From contig JBDRDI010000021.1 of assembly GCA_043820875.1 (NCBI GenBank), positions 34,050-98,049 on the forward strand: 64,000 bases of DNA, written 5' to 3'. The notes beneath the pieces were generated by a model, which worked only from the letters and a program-made list of their open reading frames with translations, made no database searches and had not been told where the DNA came from. Numbering within the stretch: position 1 is the first letter of the stretch; every line of letters starts with the position of its first letter. This document shows, in pieces, positions 27,343 through 36,379 of the stretch. Origin of the DNA: JBDRDI01 sp043820875. GTDB lineage: Bacteria > Patescibacteriota > Patescibacteriia > Patescibacteriales > UBA12075. Made by a program: the position numbers and the translations under genes.

Positions 27343-27371
27343 AATATAGCATATTTTTAATTTTCTGTCAA
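27343..27371 (-). promoter_or_regulatory. Putative promoter upstream of the GC-rich orphan gene
   Basis: Minus strand TTGACA (27371-27366), 17 bases, TATATT (27348-27343). It lies in the 425-base gap 27055-27480 and would give a leader of about 280 bases to the ATG at 27054. That leader has a 16-codon ORF (MERRLIFSLL...), a second unpaired TTGACA near 27114-27109 and a GATCACTGCCCGTGAT hairpin. I see no known riboswitch in it. Confidence 0.55.
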
Positions 27372-27425
27372 GAGTACTTTCTTTTAATTATACTTTTTGT
27401 TTAATATCAGGGAAAATAAAATAAT

Positions 27426-27456
27426 AAAAAATCACCTCTTTTTCAAGAGATGATTT
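27426..27456 (-). terminator. Terminator after hpf
   Basis: AAATCA-C-CTCTT pairs with AAGAG-A-TGATTT around TTTC; on the minus strand it is followed by TTTTTTATTATTTT. It ends the frr-rseP-hpf group. Confidence 0.85.
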
Positions 27457-27480
27457 CATATTTTCTTATTATTCCGATTA

Positions 27481-27804
27481 TTACGCTCTTCTTTTCATGT
27501 CTATTTTCTTTTCTTTATACCTCACGATAGAGCGCGCCAAGTGATCTTTTACTTTATCAATTGCTTTATACAACTCTTTTTCTGTTTTTTCCACACGTAA
27601 TAACTTGCCAGCAAGTTGTAAATTGACTTCGGCGCGAAAAATCTCACCTTTATTGTGACGCGCTGTCGTCATTCCCACTTCCACGTCGCACCCCAACGGA
27701 TCAATGCTTCCTAAAAATTTATCCAACATATCCATCTTTATTTGAACATAATCTCGAATACTATCTGTCAATTCAATTTGTGTCGCTTTAATATTTATTT
27801 GCAT
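27481..27804 (-). CDS. hpf: Ribosome hibernation-promoting factor, short form
   Basis: A 107-aa protein of the HPF/RaiA family (starting MQINIKATQIELTDSIRDYV) that binds the 30S decoding centre and shuts down translation in starved cells. It has the HPF N-terminal domain only, without the dimerising C-terminal part of long HPF. A TAATAT box ends seven bases before the ATG, so it may be read from its own leaderless promoter besides read-through from rseP. Confidence 0.92.
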   Translation of the reverse strand: MQINIKATQIELTDSIRDYVQIKMDMLDKFLGSIDPLGCDVEVGMTTARHNKGEIFRAEVNLQLAGKLLRVEKTEKELYKAIDKVKDHLARSIVRYKEKKIDMKRRA

Positions 27805-27824
27805 ATTGTTTATATTATCAATAA

Positions 27825-28985
27825 TTAAAATATTTTACTCCAAATAATTTTCAGTACTCCGGCGTGCCGTGCGATGTCATTATAGGTCACGGCAACGACG
27901 AAAACCATGAGTAATGCAAATCCGATATAATGGATTGTCCCTTCCAGCTCGCGCTTCACCGGACGGCCTTTTATTTTTTCAATGATTAAAAATAAAATTC
28001 TACCGCCGTCCAATGCCGGGAATGGCAAGCCGTTCAAGATGGCCAAATTAATGGAAAGAATCGCGGTGAAATTTAATAAATAGGCAAAACCCATTTGAGC
28101 GGCTTGTGCGGTCACTTCCGCAATTCTGACCGGCCCGCCGATACTGTCTCCAAGACCCTGACCGACAAACAATCCCTTAATCAATCCACAAAATGCCATA
28201 AATATCGCCACTGTAAGAAAACAAGTGATTTTTATTCCATTCCAAATCGCCAAATGAATAGGATATCTTACTGTTCCTATTTCCGCGATGGCAATTCCTA
28301 CTCCGCCCATACCTGTGTCTTTAATAATTTCCGGCTTAATTTTTTTTTCAATTTTCTCTCTACCTCTTTTAATAATATAAGTAAGGTCATCACCTACGCG
28401 CTTGTTGGTATATTCCATTAAGGAAGAGGCAAAATTTATTTTCACGCCGTCAACGCTTAAAATAATATCTCCGGTTTTAAGTCCGGCTGACTTGGCCGGA
28501 GAATCCGGTAAAACTTCCAAAACTTGAACTTGATGATTTTTGATAATCGCGCCATTGATTCCATCTTCGGGAAGCTGTTGAGGTAGACCAACCATAAATC
28601 CAAAAGAAAAAATAACCATGGCCAAAACAATATTCATTGTTACCCCGGCCAAAAGTATCGCCGCTCTTTGCCAGATTGGCTTATTTCCAAAGTGGTTAGA
28701 GTTTTCTCCAGGTTCTTCATCTTCACCCAAATCAACAAATCCGCCCAATGGAATCCAATTTATTGAATAGATGGTATCAACAGCATCGGTAACTTCACGA
28801 CTGCCGTGGGAAATTTTCCATTTCCCGTCCGCTGTTTTATAAATTCCAAGAGCACGCGGTTTGAATCCGAATCCAAACTCTCGTGGCCGCAATCCATAAC
28901 GCCGAGCAACCCAAAAATGCCCAAGCTCATGAACAAGAACTAATACTGACAAAACTATAATAAATGTAATAACAGTAATAAACAT
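27825..28985 (-). CDS. rseP: Site-2 metalloprotease RseP (M50)
   Basis: Intramembrane zinc protease. HELGH at residues 19-23 binds zinc in the first helix; a second zinc ligand lies in NGLPFPALDGGRIL near the C-terminus. One PDZ domain covers about 145-220 (VLEVLPDSPAKSAGLKTGDI). Four membrane segments. In other bacteria it cleaves anti-sigma factors; no anti-sigma gene is nearby here. Confidence 0.94.
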   Translation of the reverse strand: MFITVITFIIVLSVLVLVHELGHFWVARRYGLRPREFGFGFKPRALGIYKTADGKWKISHGSREVTDAVDTIYSINWIPLGGFVDLGEDEEPGENSNHFGNKPIWQRAAILLAGVTMNIVLAMVIFSFGFMVGLPQQLPEDGINGAIIKNHQVQVLEVLPDSPAKSAGLKTGDIILSVDGVKINFASSLMEYTNKRVGDDLTYIIKRGREKIEKKIKPEIIKDTGMGGVGIAIAEIGTVRYPIHLAIWNGIKITCFLTVAIFMAFCGLIKGLFVGQGLGDSIGGPVRIAEVTAQAAQMGFAYLLNFTAILSINLAILNGLPFPALDGGRILFLIIEKIKGRPVKRELEGTIHYIGFALLMVFVVAVTYNDIARHAGVLKIIWSKIF

Positions 28986-29010
28986 AAAAATTATTATAAT
29001 CTAAAAACCG

Positions 29011-29047
29011 ACGACTGATGACTTTAGACTTTCGACTATTGTGACTA
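29011..29047. repeat. Degenerate heptanucleotide tandem array between rseP and frr
   Basis: About five 7-base units in register: GACTGAT, GACTTTA, GACTTTC, GACTATT and a final partial unit that includes the frr stop codon. It is the only content of the spacer beyond AT-rich DNA. Positions are good to one or two bases. Confidence 0.75.
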
Positions 29048-29599
29048 TATCGTCATAATATCTTCTTCTTTTTTATCTCTAATTTCTTTCAAATTTTCGT
29101 TTTGCTTTTGAGTCTCTTCATCAAGCTCTTTAAGAAATCTAAATTTGTCGTCTTCATTAACCTCTTTTTCTTCTTTTGCTTTCTCAATACTTTGCTTAAT
29201 TTCATCTCTTATTTTTCTGATTGAAACGCGTGCGTCTTCTGTTTTTTCATTTATTTTTTTTACCAACTCTTTTCTGTTTTCCTCTGTCATGCGCGGTACA
29301 GTAATCCTAATTTTATCACCCTCATTAACAACTCCCACTCCCAAATTCGCCTCCACAATTGCCTTTTCCACGTCTTTCATTACATTTTTGTCCCAAGGAG
29401 ATACAACAAGACTCTGGCCGTCAGGCACGTTGATACTGGCCAAGCTGTTCATCGGCGTTCGCACTCCGTAAGAATCAACCATTACGCCGTCCAAGATCAT
29501 GGGGTTGGCGCGTCCAGTTCTGATATTTAAAATTTCTTTCTTAAAAAATTCAATCACCTTCTCAAACTCACCTTGTTTTGATTTTATATACTGATTCAT
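29045..29599 (-). CDS. frr: Ribosome recycling factor
   Basis: Splits post-termination ribosomes together with EF-G. The 184-aa protein shows the family pattern: IRTGRANPMILDG near residue 27, PDGQSLVVSPWDKNVMKDVEKAI in the middle (quoted as family segments) and the long C-terminal helix with VSIRKIRDE. It is flanked on both sides by heptanucleotide arrays. Confidence 0.97.
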   Translation of the reverse strand: MNQYIKSKQGEFEKVIEFFKKEILNIRTGRANPMILDGVMVDSYGVRTPMNSLASINVPDGQSLVVSPWDKNVMKDVEKAIVEANLGVGVVNEGDKIRITVPRMTEENRKELVKKINEKTEDARVSIRKIRDEIKQSIEKAKEEKEVNEDDKFRFLKELDEETQKQNENLKEIRDKKEEDIMTI

Positions 29600-29630
29600 A
29601 AATTTAAATATATATTATTAGATAACTAGA

Positions 29631-29666
29631 GACTTTAGACTTTATACTTTCGACTTTAGACTATTT
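29631..29666. repeat. Degenerate heptanucleotide tandem array before frr
   Basis: Five 7-base units: GACTTTA, GACTTTA, TACTTTC, GACTTTA, GACTATT. The last unit contains the stop codon of the lipoprotein gene. It has the same period and nearly the same units as the array at 29011-29047. Confidence 0.8.
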
Positions 29667-30746
29667 TGTTATTTGTCTTGGCGCTAAGTATATCACATTA
29701 GGATTTATCGGGTCAACCAAAAGCTTCCAACCAGCTCTGGTTGTCGGCAATTTTGATGTGGACCAACTTTTTCCACCGTCAAACGATTTATAAAAAACAG
29801 TATTGGTCACATAATAAATTTCTTGACTATTTTTCGGATTAATCGCCAGCGCGTTAATCATAGCCTGCGCTTCAGGCAAAAGTATTTCAATTTTTTCCCA
29901 AGTCTCTCCGTTGTTTCCCGTTTTTAATATTCCTTGATAAGTGGCTGCAAACATGACGCCTGTTTTTTCTTTATCAATAATCAAATTTTTAATATCATAT
30001 CCGAGTTTATTTTCATCAATGGCATTTCTCAACCCAACAAAATCAGCCCAAACATTTCCACCGTCTTTTGATTGCAATACGCCGTTTAACTTGGTAATTG
30101 CGTAAATCGCTCGGCTATCATTTGGATCTAATATTAATTTCAGAACAGGACTTTTCGCTCTCTCCATGGATTGCCAGCCGGCGCCTCCGTTTAAACTTTT
30201 TAACACATCACCCTTTTTCGCCCGAGAAACTCCTGCATAGATAATTGCACTGTTATAATGATCAATAATAATTGATTCCATGGTGGCAGTATTGTCATTA
30301 TCCGTATAAATTGGATTCCATGAACGTCCGCAATCAACTGTTTTGTAAATAACGTTGTTAACACCGGCATAAATCGCGCATTTTGATTTCGGGTCAACCG
30401 CAATCGCTCTGACAGTGGAATTTCCAAGCCCCAATGACTGCCTCCACTCTTCCGCTCCATTATAAGAATATAATAGTCCTGAGCCGATACTTCCATAATA
30501 AAGCGCGCTCGAGTCGTTCGGATCCATCTCAAGAGAATAGACATTAACGCCGGCAAAATTTCCCGGCTTTCCGGTCACTGTTGGAATCAATGACTTATGC
30601 ACCCAATTGGTTCCTTTGTTGATTGATTTGAAAACGCCGCCGTCAATCGCCGAAGTGTCCTGGCTTCCAGTATTTATTGTTATACAACCGGAAACCAAAA
30701 ATGCAACGACCGCAAGAGAAAATAATAATGGTAATTTGTTTTTCAT
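29661..30746 (-). CDS. Lipoprotein with BNR/Ycf48-like beta-propeller repeats
   Basis: Signal peptide with lipobox LVSGC, so Cys21 is the likely lipidated residue. The mature part has about six repeats of the sialidase/BNR type (SINKGTNWVHKS, GRSWNPIY, GAGWQSM, GGNVWADFV, NGETWEKIE, GGKSWSTSK) separated by blades with DPNDSxAIYxG. Such propellers occur in Ycf48 and VPS10-like proteins; binding of a partner or glycan is likely. It lies 12 bases after holB. Confidence 0.88.
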   Translation of the reverse strand: MKNKLPLLFSLAVVAFLVSGCITINTGSQDTSAIDGGVFKSINKGTNWVHKSLIPTVTGKPGNFAGVNVYSLEMDPNDSSALYYGSIGSGLLYSYNGAEEWRQSLGLGNSTVRAIAVDPKSKCAIYAGVNNVIYKTVDCGRSWNPIYTDNDNTATMESIIIDHYNSAIIYAGVSRAKKGDVLKSLNGGAGWQSMERAKSPVLKLILDPNDSRAIYAITKLNGVLQSKDGGNVWADFVGLRNAIDENKLGYDIKNLIIDKEKTGVMFAATYQGILKTGNNGETWEKIEILLPEAQAMINALAINPKNSQEIYYVTNTVFYKSFDGGKSWSTSKLPTTRAGWKLLVDPINPNVIYLAPRQITK

Positions 30747-30758
30747 GTTTTTATAAAT

Positions 30759-31733
30759 TTAAAAAGTAATTGCTATATTTTCCAAAGCCAATCTCGGATT
30801 GACATTTGCATTCAGATATTCTTTGCCCTTGACTATTTCTTTTATCAAACAAAGTAAATCGCGCGCGCTTGCTTTGCGGAAAGCACTTTCTGTCGCGTTA
30901 TTTTCCGATAAATTATAATTAAATTTGGAAAGAAACGCCACTCGCGCCGCGGCCAGCCATATCTCCAAAACTTTTCCGGCAATATCAACCGTTGCTTGCC
31001 CGGCCGATTTTTTGCCGACCAAATCTTCAATCATGGAAAATCTTTCGTTCAATCCGACTCGCGGAAAAGATAAAAAGGTATTTATTATTTTTTCATAATC
31101 ATCACGAAAAGATTCATCTTCCAAGAACTTCAAAGCCAGAGCCGGCCGGCCCAAACACATCTCGGAATAACGCTTCGCTTCTGCGCGCGAGGCATCTTTG
31201 CTGATTAAAAAATCATAAATTATCTCCTGTCTAACCGGCCGAAAATTCAGAACTTGGCAACGGGAAACAATCGTGGGCAAAAGTGAATCCTGATCGTTGG
31301 ACAATAAAATTATCACCACGTTTTTTCTCGGCTCTTCCAGAGTTTTCAATAAAGCATTAGCAGCTTCCGTGTTCATGCTCTCCGCGTCTTTAATTATGGC
31401 GATCTTCGCTCCTCCGGAAAAAGAACTCACGCTCAACTTATTAATCAATTCTCTGATTTGGCTGATGGAGATATTTTTTTTGTCTTCTTCTTTTTTAATC
31501 AAATGGAAATCTCCGTGCAAACCAAGGCTCGTTGCTTTTTTTTCTTCCTGACATTTATAATACAACAAACATTCCGCAAAATAATTGGCAAGTGTTGTTT
31601 TCCCAAGGTCATTCGGCCCATTAAAAATATAGGCGCCGTTTACTTTATCATTCAAAATGCCTTTTTCCAAAAATTCAATAATATGCGCGTTGCCCACAAG
31701 AGGCCAATCAAATTTAAAATTGACTGTTTTCAT
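30759..31733 (-). CDS. holB: DNA polymerase III subunit delta prime-like clamp-loader ATPase
   Basis: A 324-aa AAA+ protein of the replication clamp loader. GPNDLGKTT is the (degenerate) Walker A, DAESMNTEAANALLKTLEEP is the sensor/Walker B-linked helix, and SRCQVLNFRPV carries the SRC motif typical of this family. The zinc module of gamma/tau is absent, which favours delta prime. The -10 box TATAAT ends six bases before the ATG, so the transcript may be leaderless. It is divergent from the glycan genes. Confidence 0.85.
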   Translation of the reverse strand: MKTVNFKFDWPLVGNAHIIEFLEKGILNDKVNGAYIFNGPNDLGKTTLANYFAECLLYYKCQEEKKATSLGLHGDFHLIKKEEDKKNISISQIRELINKLSVSSFSGGAKIAIIKDAESMNTEAANALLKTLEEPRKNVVIILLSNDQDSLLPTIVSRCQVLNFRPVRQEIIYDFLISKDASRAEAKRYSEMCLGRPALALKFLEDESFRDDYEKIINTFLSFPRVGLNERFSMIEDLVGKKSAGQATVDIAGKVLEIWLAAARVAFLSKFNYNLSENNATESAFRKASARDLLCLIKEIVKGKEYLNANVNPRLALENIAITF

Positions 31734-31819
31734 GCCCTAATTATAACATCGCCGCTTTTAATATGCAAATTATTAAAATTGACAAAATAACATTTAATCT
31801 GTTAAAGTTTAATAAATAT

Positions 31820-33169
31820 ATGTCTGACAAGTATAAAAAAATTATTCTTCTTTTCGGGGATGTTGCTATCCTCTATTTTTCATTGTATCTTACCTTATTA
31901 CTGCGCTATTTTGAACAACCATCGGCATTAATGTGGGGCGCGCATCTTTTGCCGTTCACGACCGTTTTTTTCTTCTGGATATTAATATTTTATATTTCTG
32001 ATTTATACAATTTTAATTCCGCCATTAATAATTCAAAATTCTATCAAAACACTATCCGCGCCGTAACCATTGCCGGGCTTTTGTCCGCGGTTTATTTTTA
32101 CACGAACTCAAGCATCCGCATCGCGCCAAAAACAAATCTGGTAATTTATCTTGCCGTTTTTTCAGTATTTTTTATTGTCTGGCGCCACGTTTTTAACCGA
32201 ATTTTGTATTCCTTTTTTCCGCGTGACAATATCGTTATTATCGGTTATGACGGACAAGTTGCAAAAATATTAAAAGCGCTGGAAGGAAAACCTCAATTGG
32301 GATATAAAATAGCCCTGATTGTAAGTAATGAAACAATAGAAAATATTGAAACCACAAACGACATTTCAAAGCTGAATGAAATAATCAAAGAAAAAAAAGT
32401 TTCCACCATCGTACTGGCGCGTGACCCTCGCGAACGCTCGGAGCTACGCTCTTATCTTTTTTCCTGCCTACCTTTAAAAATAAATTTTATGAGCCTTCCC
32501 CGCTTCTACGAACAAGTGACCGGCCGAGTGCCAATTGAGGCAATTAACGAAATGTGGTTTTTGGAAAATTTAAATGAGGGTAGCAAAAAAATTTTTGATT
32601 TTTTAAAACGCGCTTATGATATTGTCTTCTCTTTATTTATCATTACTATCACCGCGATTTTTTGGCCCATCATCGGAGCCATTATAAAACTGGAAAGTAA
32701 AGGCCCTGTATTTTTTATTCAAATTCGTGCCGGAAAAAATAATAGACCATTCAAGCTGATAAAATTCCGAACCATGCGAGAAGAAAATAATACGCGTACT
32801 CCCACTGCAAAAAGCGACGGCCGAATAACAAAGTTCGGAAAAATAATGAGAAAAACCAGAATTGACGAGATACCACAAACGCTAAATATATTTTTTGGAA
32901 ACATGAGTTTTATTGGTCCACGCCCCGAACGCCCGGAATTGATTGCGGAATTGGAAAAACAAATTCCGTTTTACCGAGAAAGAATGCTAGTCAAGCCAGG
33001 CCTTTCCGGCTGGGACCAAGTTTCTGGCGAATACCATTCTCCTTCCCGTGAAGACACTTTAAAAAAATTGCAATACGATTTATTTTATATAAAAAATAGA
33101 TCTTTATTTCTGGACGCAACAATTATTTTAAAAACCATAGCCACTGTGGTTTCAAGGGAGGGTGTATAA
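31820..33169 (+). CDS. Polyprenyl-phosphate sugar-1-phosphate transferase (WcaJ/WbaP type)
   Basis: Starts glycan assembly by moving a hexose-1-phosphate onto undecaprenyl phosphate. Four to five N-terminal membrane helices, a Rossmann-like CoA-binding domain (~130-240), then the catalytic domain with KRAYDIVFSLF, KFRTM, DEIPQTLNIFFGNMSFIGPRP and PGLSGWDQVSGEY. I start at the ATG 31820 (MSDKYKKIILLF); an upstream ATG at 31763 would add 19 residues and overlap the promoter area. A TTGACA lies at 31779 and TTTAAT six bases before the ATG; no SD. Confidence 0.92.
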   Translation: MSDKYKKIILLFGDVAILYFSLYLTLLLRYFEQPSALMWGAHLLPFTTVFFFWILIFYISDLYNFNSAINNSKFYQNTIRAVTIAGLLSAVYFYTNSSIRIAPKTNLVIYLAVFSVFFIVWRHVFNRILYSFFPRDNIVIIGYDGQVAKILKALEGKPQLGYKIALIVSNETIENIETTNDISKLNEIIKEKKVSTIVLARDPRERSELRSYLFSCLPLKINFMSLPRFYEQVTGRVPIEAINEMWFLENLNEGSKKIFDFLKRAYDIVFSLFIITITAIFWPIIGAIIKLESKGPVFFIQIRAGKNNRPFKLIKFRTMREENNTRTPTAKSDGRITKFGKIMRKTRIDEIPQTLNIFFGNMSFIGPRPERPELIAELEKQIPFYRERMLVKPGLSGWDQVSGEYHSPSREDTLKKLQYDLFYIKNRSLFLDATIILKTIATVVSREGV

Positions 33170-33172
33170 ATT

Positions 33173-34207
33173 ATGAAAAAAGCATTAATTACCGGCATTA
33201 CCGGTCAAGACGGCTCTTATTTAGCCGAATTACTTTTGAAAAAAGACTATGAAGTGCATGGCATCATCAGACGTGCCAGTACTTTTAACACTGAGAGGAT
33301 TGATCATCTTTATCGCGATCCTCATGTCAGCGACGCACGTCTGCGCTTGCATTATGGCGACTTATCGGATGGCAGCAATTTAAATCGAATTTTGGAAAAA
33401 ATCGATCCGGATGAAATATATCATTTGGGCGCGCAAAGCCACGTGAGAGTAAGCTTTGACTTGCCGGAATATACAGGTGATATCAGCGGACTGGGAACTG
33501 TTAGGCTCTTGGACGCCATCAGGGAAACTGAAATAAAAACAAAATTTTATCAAGCTTCATCAAGCGAAATGTTCGGCTTGGTTGACAAACTTCCGATTAA
33601 CGAAGCAACGCCATTCTGTCCTCAATCCCCTTATGCTTGCGCCAAAGTTTATGCTTACTGGATAACAAAAAATTATCGCGAAGCATATAATCTGTTTGCC
33701 ACTAATGGCATTTTATTCAATCATGAAAGTCCGCGACGCGGAGAAACTTTTGTCACCAGAAAAATTACTCGCGGTTTGGCCAGAATTAAATTGGGTATGG
33801 ATAAAAAATTATATTTAGGCAATCTGGATGCCAAACGTGATTGGGGCTATGCCGAAGATTTCGTTTACGGCATGTGGCTAATGCTTCAGCAAGAAAAACC
33901 TGACGATTATATTCTGGCAACCGGCGAAACCCACGATGTTAAAGAATTTGTGAATAAAGCGGCGCAAGCCTTGGACATGGAAATAGTTTGGCAGGGACAA
34001 GGAGTGGAAGAAAAAGGCATAGACAAAAAATCATCTCAAACCATAATTGAAATAGATCCAAAATATTTTCGGCCATCCGAAGTTCCGGTTCTTTTAGGAG
34101 ATTATTCCAAGGCCAAAAAAGAACTTGGCTGGGAACCAAAAGTTAAATTTGATAAATTGGTCAAGATAATGGCCAAGGAAGATTATGACAATGCAAAAAA
34201 ACTCTAA
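33173..34207 (+). CDS. gmd: GDP-mannose 4,6-dehydratase
   Basis: Converts GDP-D-mannose to GDP-4-keto-6-deoxymannose. The Rossmann motif GITGQDGSYLAELLL is near residue 7; the SDR catalytic set appears as ASSSEMFG and SPYACAKVYAYWI; NHESPRRGETFVTRKIT is highly conserved in Gmd. Length 344 aa. It is followed, with an overlap of about 20 bases, by fcl, the next enzyme of GDP-fucose synthesis. Confidence 0.97.
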   Translation: MKKALITGITGQDGSYLAELLLKKDYEVHGIIRRASTFNTERIDHLYRDPHVSDARLRLHYGDLSDGSNLNRILEKIDPDEIYHLGAQSHVRVSFDLPEYTGDISGLGTVRLLDAIRETEIKTKFYQASSSEMFGLVDKLPINEATPFCPQSPYACAKVYAYWITKNYREAYNLFATNGILFNHESPRRGETFVTRKITRGLARIKLGMDKKLYLGNLDAKRDWGYAEDFVYGMWLMLQQEKPDDYILATGETHDVKEFVNKAAQALDMEIVWQGQGVEEKGIDKKSSQTIIEIDPKYFRPSEVPVLLGDYSKAKKELGWEPKVKFDKLVKIMAKEDYDNAKKL

Positions 34208-35117
34208 AATTTATATTGCCGGGCATACGGGATTGGTTGGTTCGGCCGTAATGAGAAAACTGGAATCTTTGGGTTATAAAAATCTAATTTTAAAATCCAG
34301 AAATGAATTGGATTTAACAGACCAGCCGACCGTAGCTGATTTCTTTGAAAAAGAAAAACCGGAATTTGTCATCTTGGCAGCGGCCAGAGTTGGCGGCGTT
34401 TTGGCTAATAGCACTTATCCGGCAGAATTTATTTACGAAAATTTGCAAATTCAAAATAATATCATCCATCAAAGTTATTTAAATAGTGTTAAAAAATTAT
34501 TATTTCTGGGCTCCTCCTGTATTTACCCGCGCGAAGCTCCTCAACCGATTAAAGAAGAGTATCTTTTAACCGGACCGTTGGAACCGACAAACGAACCTTA
34601 CGCAATATCCAAAATTGCCGGTATAAAAATGTGTCAAAGCTACAACCGTCAATACGGCACCAATTTTATCTCAGTTATGCCGACAAACCTTTATGGCCCG
34701 AATGATAATTTTGATTTAAATTCTTCTCATGTTATACCGGCTTTAATCAGAAAATTTCACGAAGCAAAAATTAAAAAACTTCCAAACGTTCTTGTTTGGG
34801 GAACCGGCCGACCAAAAAGAGAGTTTTTACACGTGGATGATTTGGCCGACGCTTTGATTTTTCTTATAAACAATTATGACTCTACCGACATTATCAACAT
34901 TGGCACTGGTAAAGATTTGTCAATTAAAGAGATAGCTGAATTAATAAAAAATATTATTGGTTATGACGGAGAAATTTCCTGGGACAAAACCAAACCGGAC
35001 GGCACGCCAAGAAAAATTCTTAATGTTGAAAAAATAAATAAACTAGGTTGGCGCCAAAAAATTAATCTTGAAGAAGGGATAAGAGATACTTACGATTGGT
35101 TTAGAAAAAACATATAA
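34185..35117 (+). CDS. fcl: GDP-L-fucose synthase
   Basis: Epimerase-reductase that makes GDP-L-fucose from the Gmd product. The NADP-binding GHTGLVGSAV is near residue 14; the catalytic SSCIYP and YAISKIAGIKMCQSYNRQY (Y-x3-K) follow. Length 310 aa. The start is either 34185 or the ATG at 34191. The overlap with gmd indicates co-expression. Together they show that a 6-deoxyhexose donor is made here. Confidence 0.96.
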   Translation: MTMQKNSKIYIAGHTGLVGSAVMRKLESLGYKNLILKSRNELDLTDQPTVADFFEKEKPEFVILAAARVGGVLANSTYPAEFIYENLQIQNNIIHQSYLNSVKKLLFLGSSCIYPREAPQPIKEEYLLTGPLEPTNEPYAISKIAGIKMCQSYNRQYGTNFISVMPTNLYGPNDNFDLNSSHVIPALIRKFHEAKIKKLPNVLVWGTGRPKREFLHVDDLADALIFLINNYDSTDIINIGTGKDLSIKEIAELIKNIIGYDGEISWDKTKPDGTPRKILNVEKINKLGWRQKINLEEGIRDTYDWFRKNI

Positions 35118-35121
35118 TTTT

Positions 35122-36372
35122 ATGTTTAAAACTATAAAAGACAAAATTCGTGGACTTCTTCATTGGAGTGAAAAATGGACCAAGACTGACATGGTTTATA
35201 TTGCCAAAGAAAGCTCATGGCTGACAGGCAACAGAATCATTGGCGGAGTTACGGCTTTTTGTTTGGCGGTGGCTTACGCCAGATTTTTACCAAAAGAAAC
35301 CTATGGGATTTTTAAATACGTCTTGTCAATCGCCGGCATTTTGTCGATTGCCACTTTGCCAGGAATTGATACAGCGCTCAGTCGCGCCGTAACGCTCGGC
35401 TATGACGGTTCGGTCCGAGACGCAATGAAAATAAAATTGAAATGGGGACTGCTCGGAGTAGCGGCCAGTGTGATAATTTCGTTTTATTATTTTATAAACC
35501 ACAACTCTCCGCTTGGAATAAGTTTTTTAATCGTAGCGCTATTCGCTCCGATAACAGGAGCTCTTTCGGTTAGTAGCACTTATTTAAGTGGCAAAAAACA
35601 ATTTAAAAAATCATCCGTTTATGAAAGTTGTAAAAACTTGATCTCCGCCACAGCCCTGATTACCACCCTATTTTTCTTTAAAGATCTTATTGTCGTTATT
35701 TTAATATACTATTTCTCCATCTTCGCCGGACAATATTTATTTTATAAAATTACTTTTAGAAAATTTAAACTTAATAATCAAAAAGACAAAGAAACGATTT
35801 CCTTTGGAAAACATTTAAGCGCAATCAACGTACTGGATCTTGTCGCTTCAAATTTAGATAAAATCCTCATGTTTCATTTTCTCGGCGCTGCGCAATTGGC
35901 CGTTTATTCTTTTGCTATCGTGCCCACCACGCAAATGCAGTCTCTTTTAAAACCAATCGCAACCATCGCTTTCCCAAAAATAATCAGTCAAGATATTAAG
36001 GAAATAAAAAAAACGCTCACAATTAAAATTTTTAAAATGAGCGCTGTTTTAGTTTTACCTATCACAACTTTCGTTATTTTAGCCCCATGGCTTTTCAAAA
36101 TTTTCTTTCCAAATTATGTTGAAGCTGTGCCTTACGCGCAAGTGTTCGCTTTGTCTATTCTGTTATTTCCTGCGCGTATCGCCCATTACCCAATAATCGG
36201 CCAAGTAAAAAAGAAAATTTTATATACGTTGAGCATCTTTGGAAATTCCGTAAGAATAATTAGCTACTTGATATTTATTCCGCTCTTCGGAATATGGGGC
36301 GCGATTTACGCTTCCATATTTTCATCATTAGTATCTTCAGTAATGACTTTATATTTTTTTAAGAAGGTGTAA
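35122..36372 (+). CDS. Polysaccharide flippase (Wzx/MATE-like)
   Basis: A 416-aa membrane protein with about 12 hydrophobic helices. The early ITGGVTAF-type segment (RIIGGVTAFCLAVAYARFLP) and LGGAQLAVYSFA-like motif in the middle are typical of polysaccharide biosynthesis export proteins. It probably flips a lipid-linked glycan to the outer face. It ends seven bases before the converging glycosyltransferase, with no terminator between. Confidence 0.9.
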   Translation: MFKTIKDKIRGLLHWSEKWTKTDMVYIAKESSWLTGNRIIGGVTAFCLAVAYARFLPKETYGIFKYVLSIAGILSIATLPGIDTALSRAVTLGYDGSVRDAMKIKLKWGLLGVAASVIISFYYFINHNSPLGISFLIVALFAPITGALSVSSTYLSGKKQFKKSSVYESCKNLISATALITTLFFFKDLIVVILIYYFSIFAGQYLFYKITFRKFKLNNQKDKETISFGKHLSAINVLDLVASNLDKILMFHFLGAAQLAVYSFAIVPTTQMQSLLKPIATIAFPKIISQDIKEIKKTLTIKIFKMSAVLVLPITTFVILAPWLFKIFFPNYVEAVPYAQVFALSILLFPARIAHYPIIGQVKKKILYTLSIFGNSVRIISYLIFIPLFGIWGAIYASIFSSLVSSVMTLYFFKKV

Positions 36373-36379
36373 TTGGATT

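Noticed and set aside
29011..29666. Possible CRISPR array
   Set aside because: Units are 7 bases and contiguous, with no spacers and no cas genes in the window.
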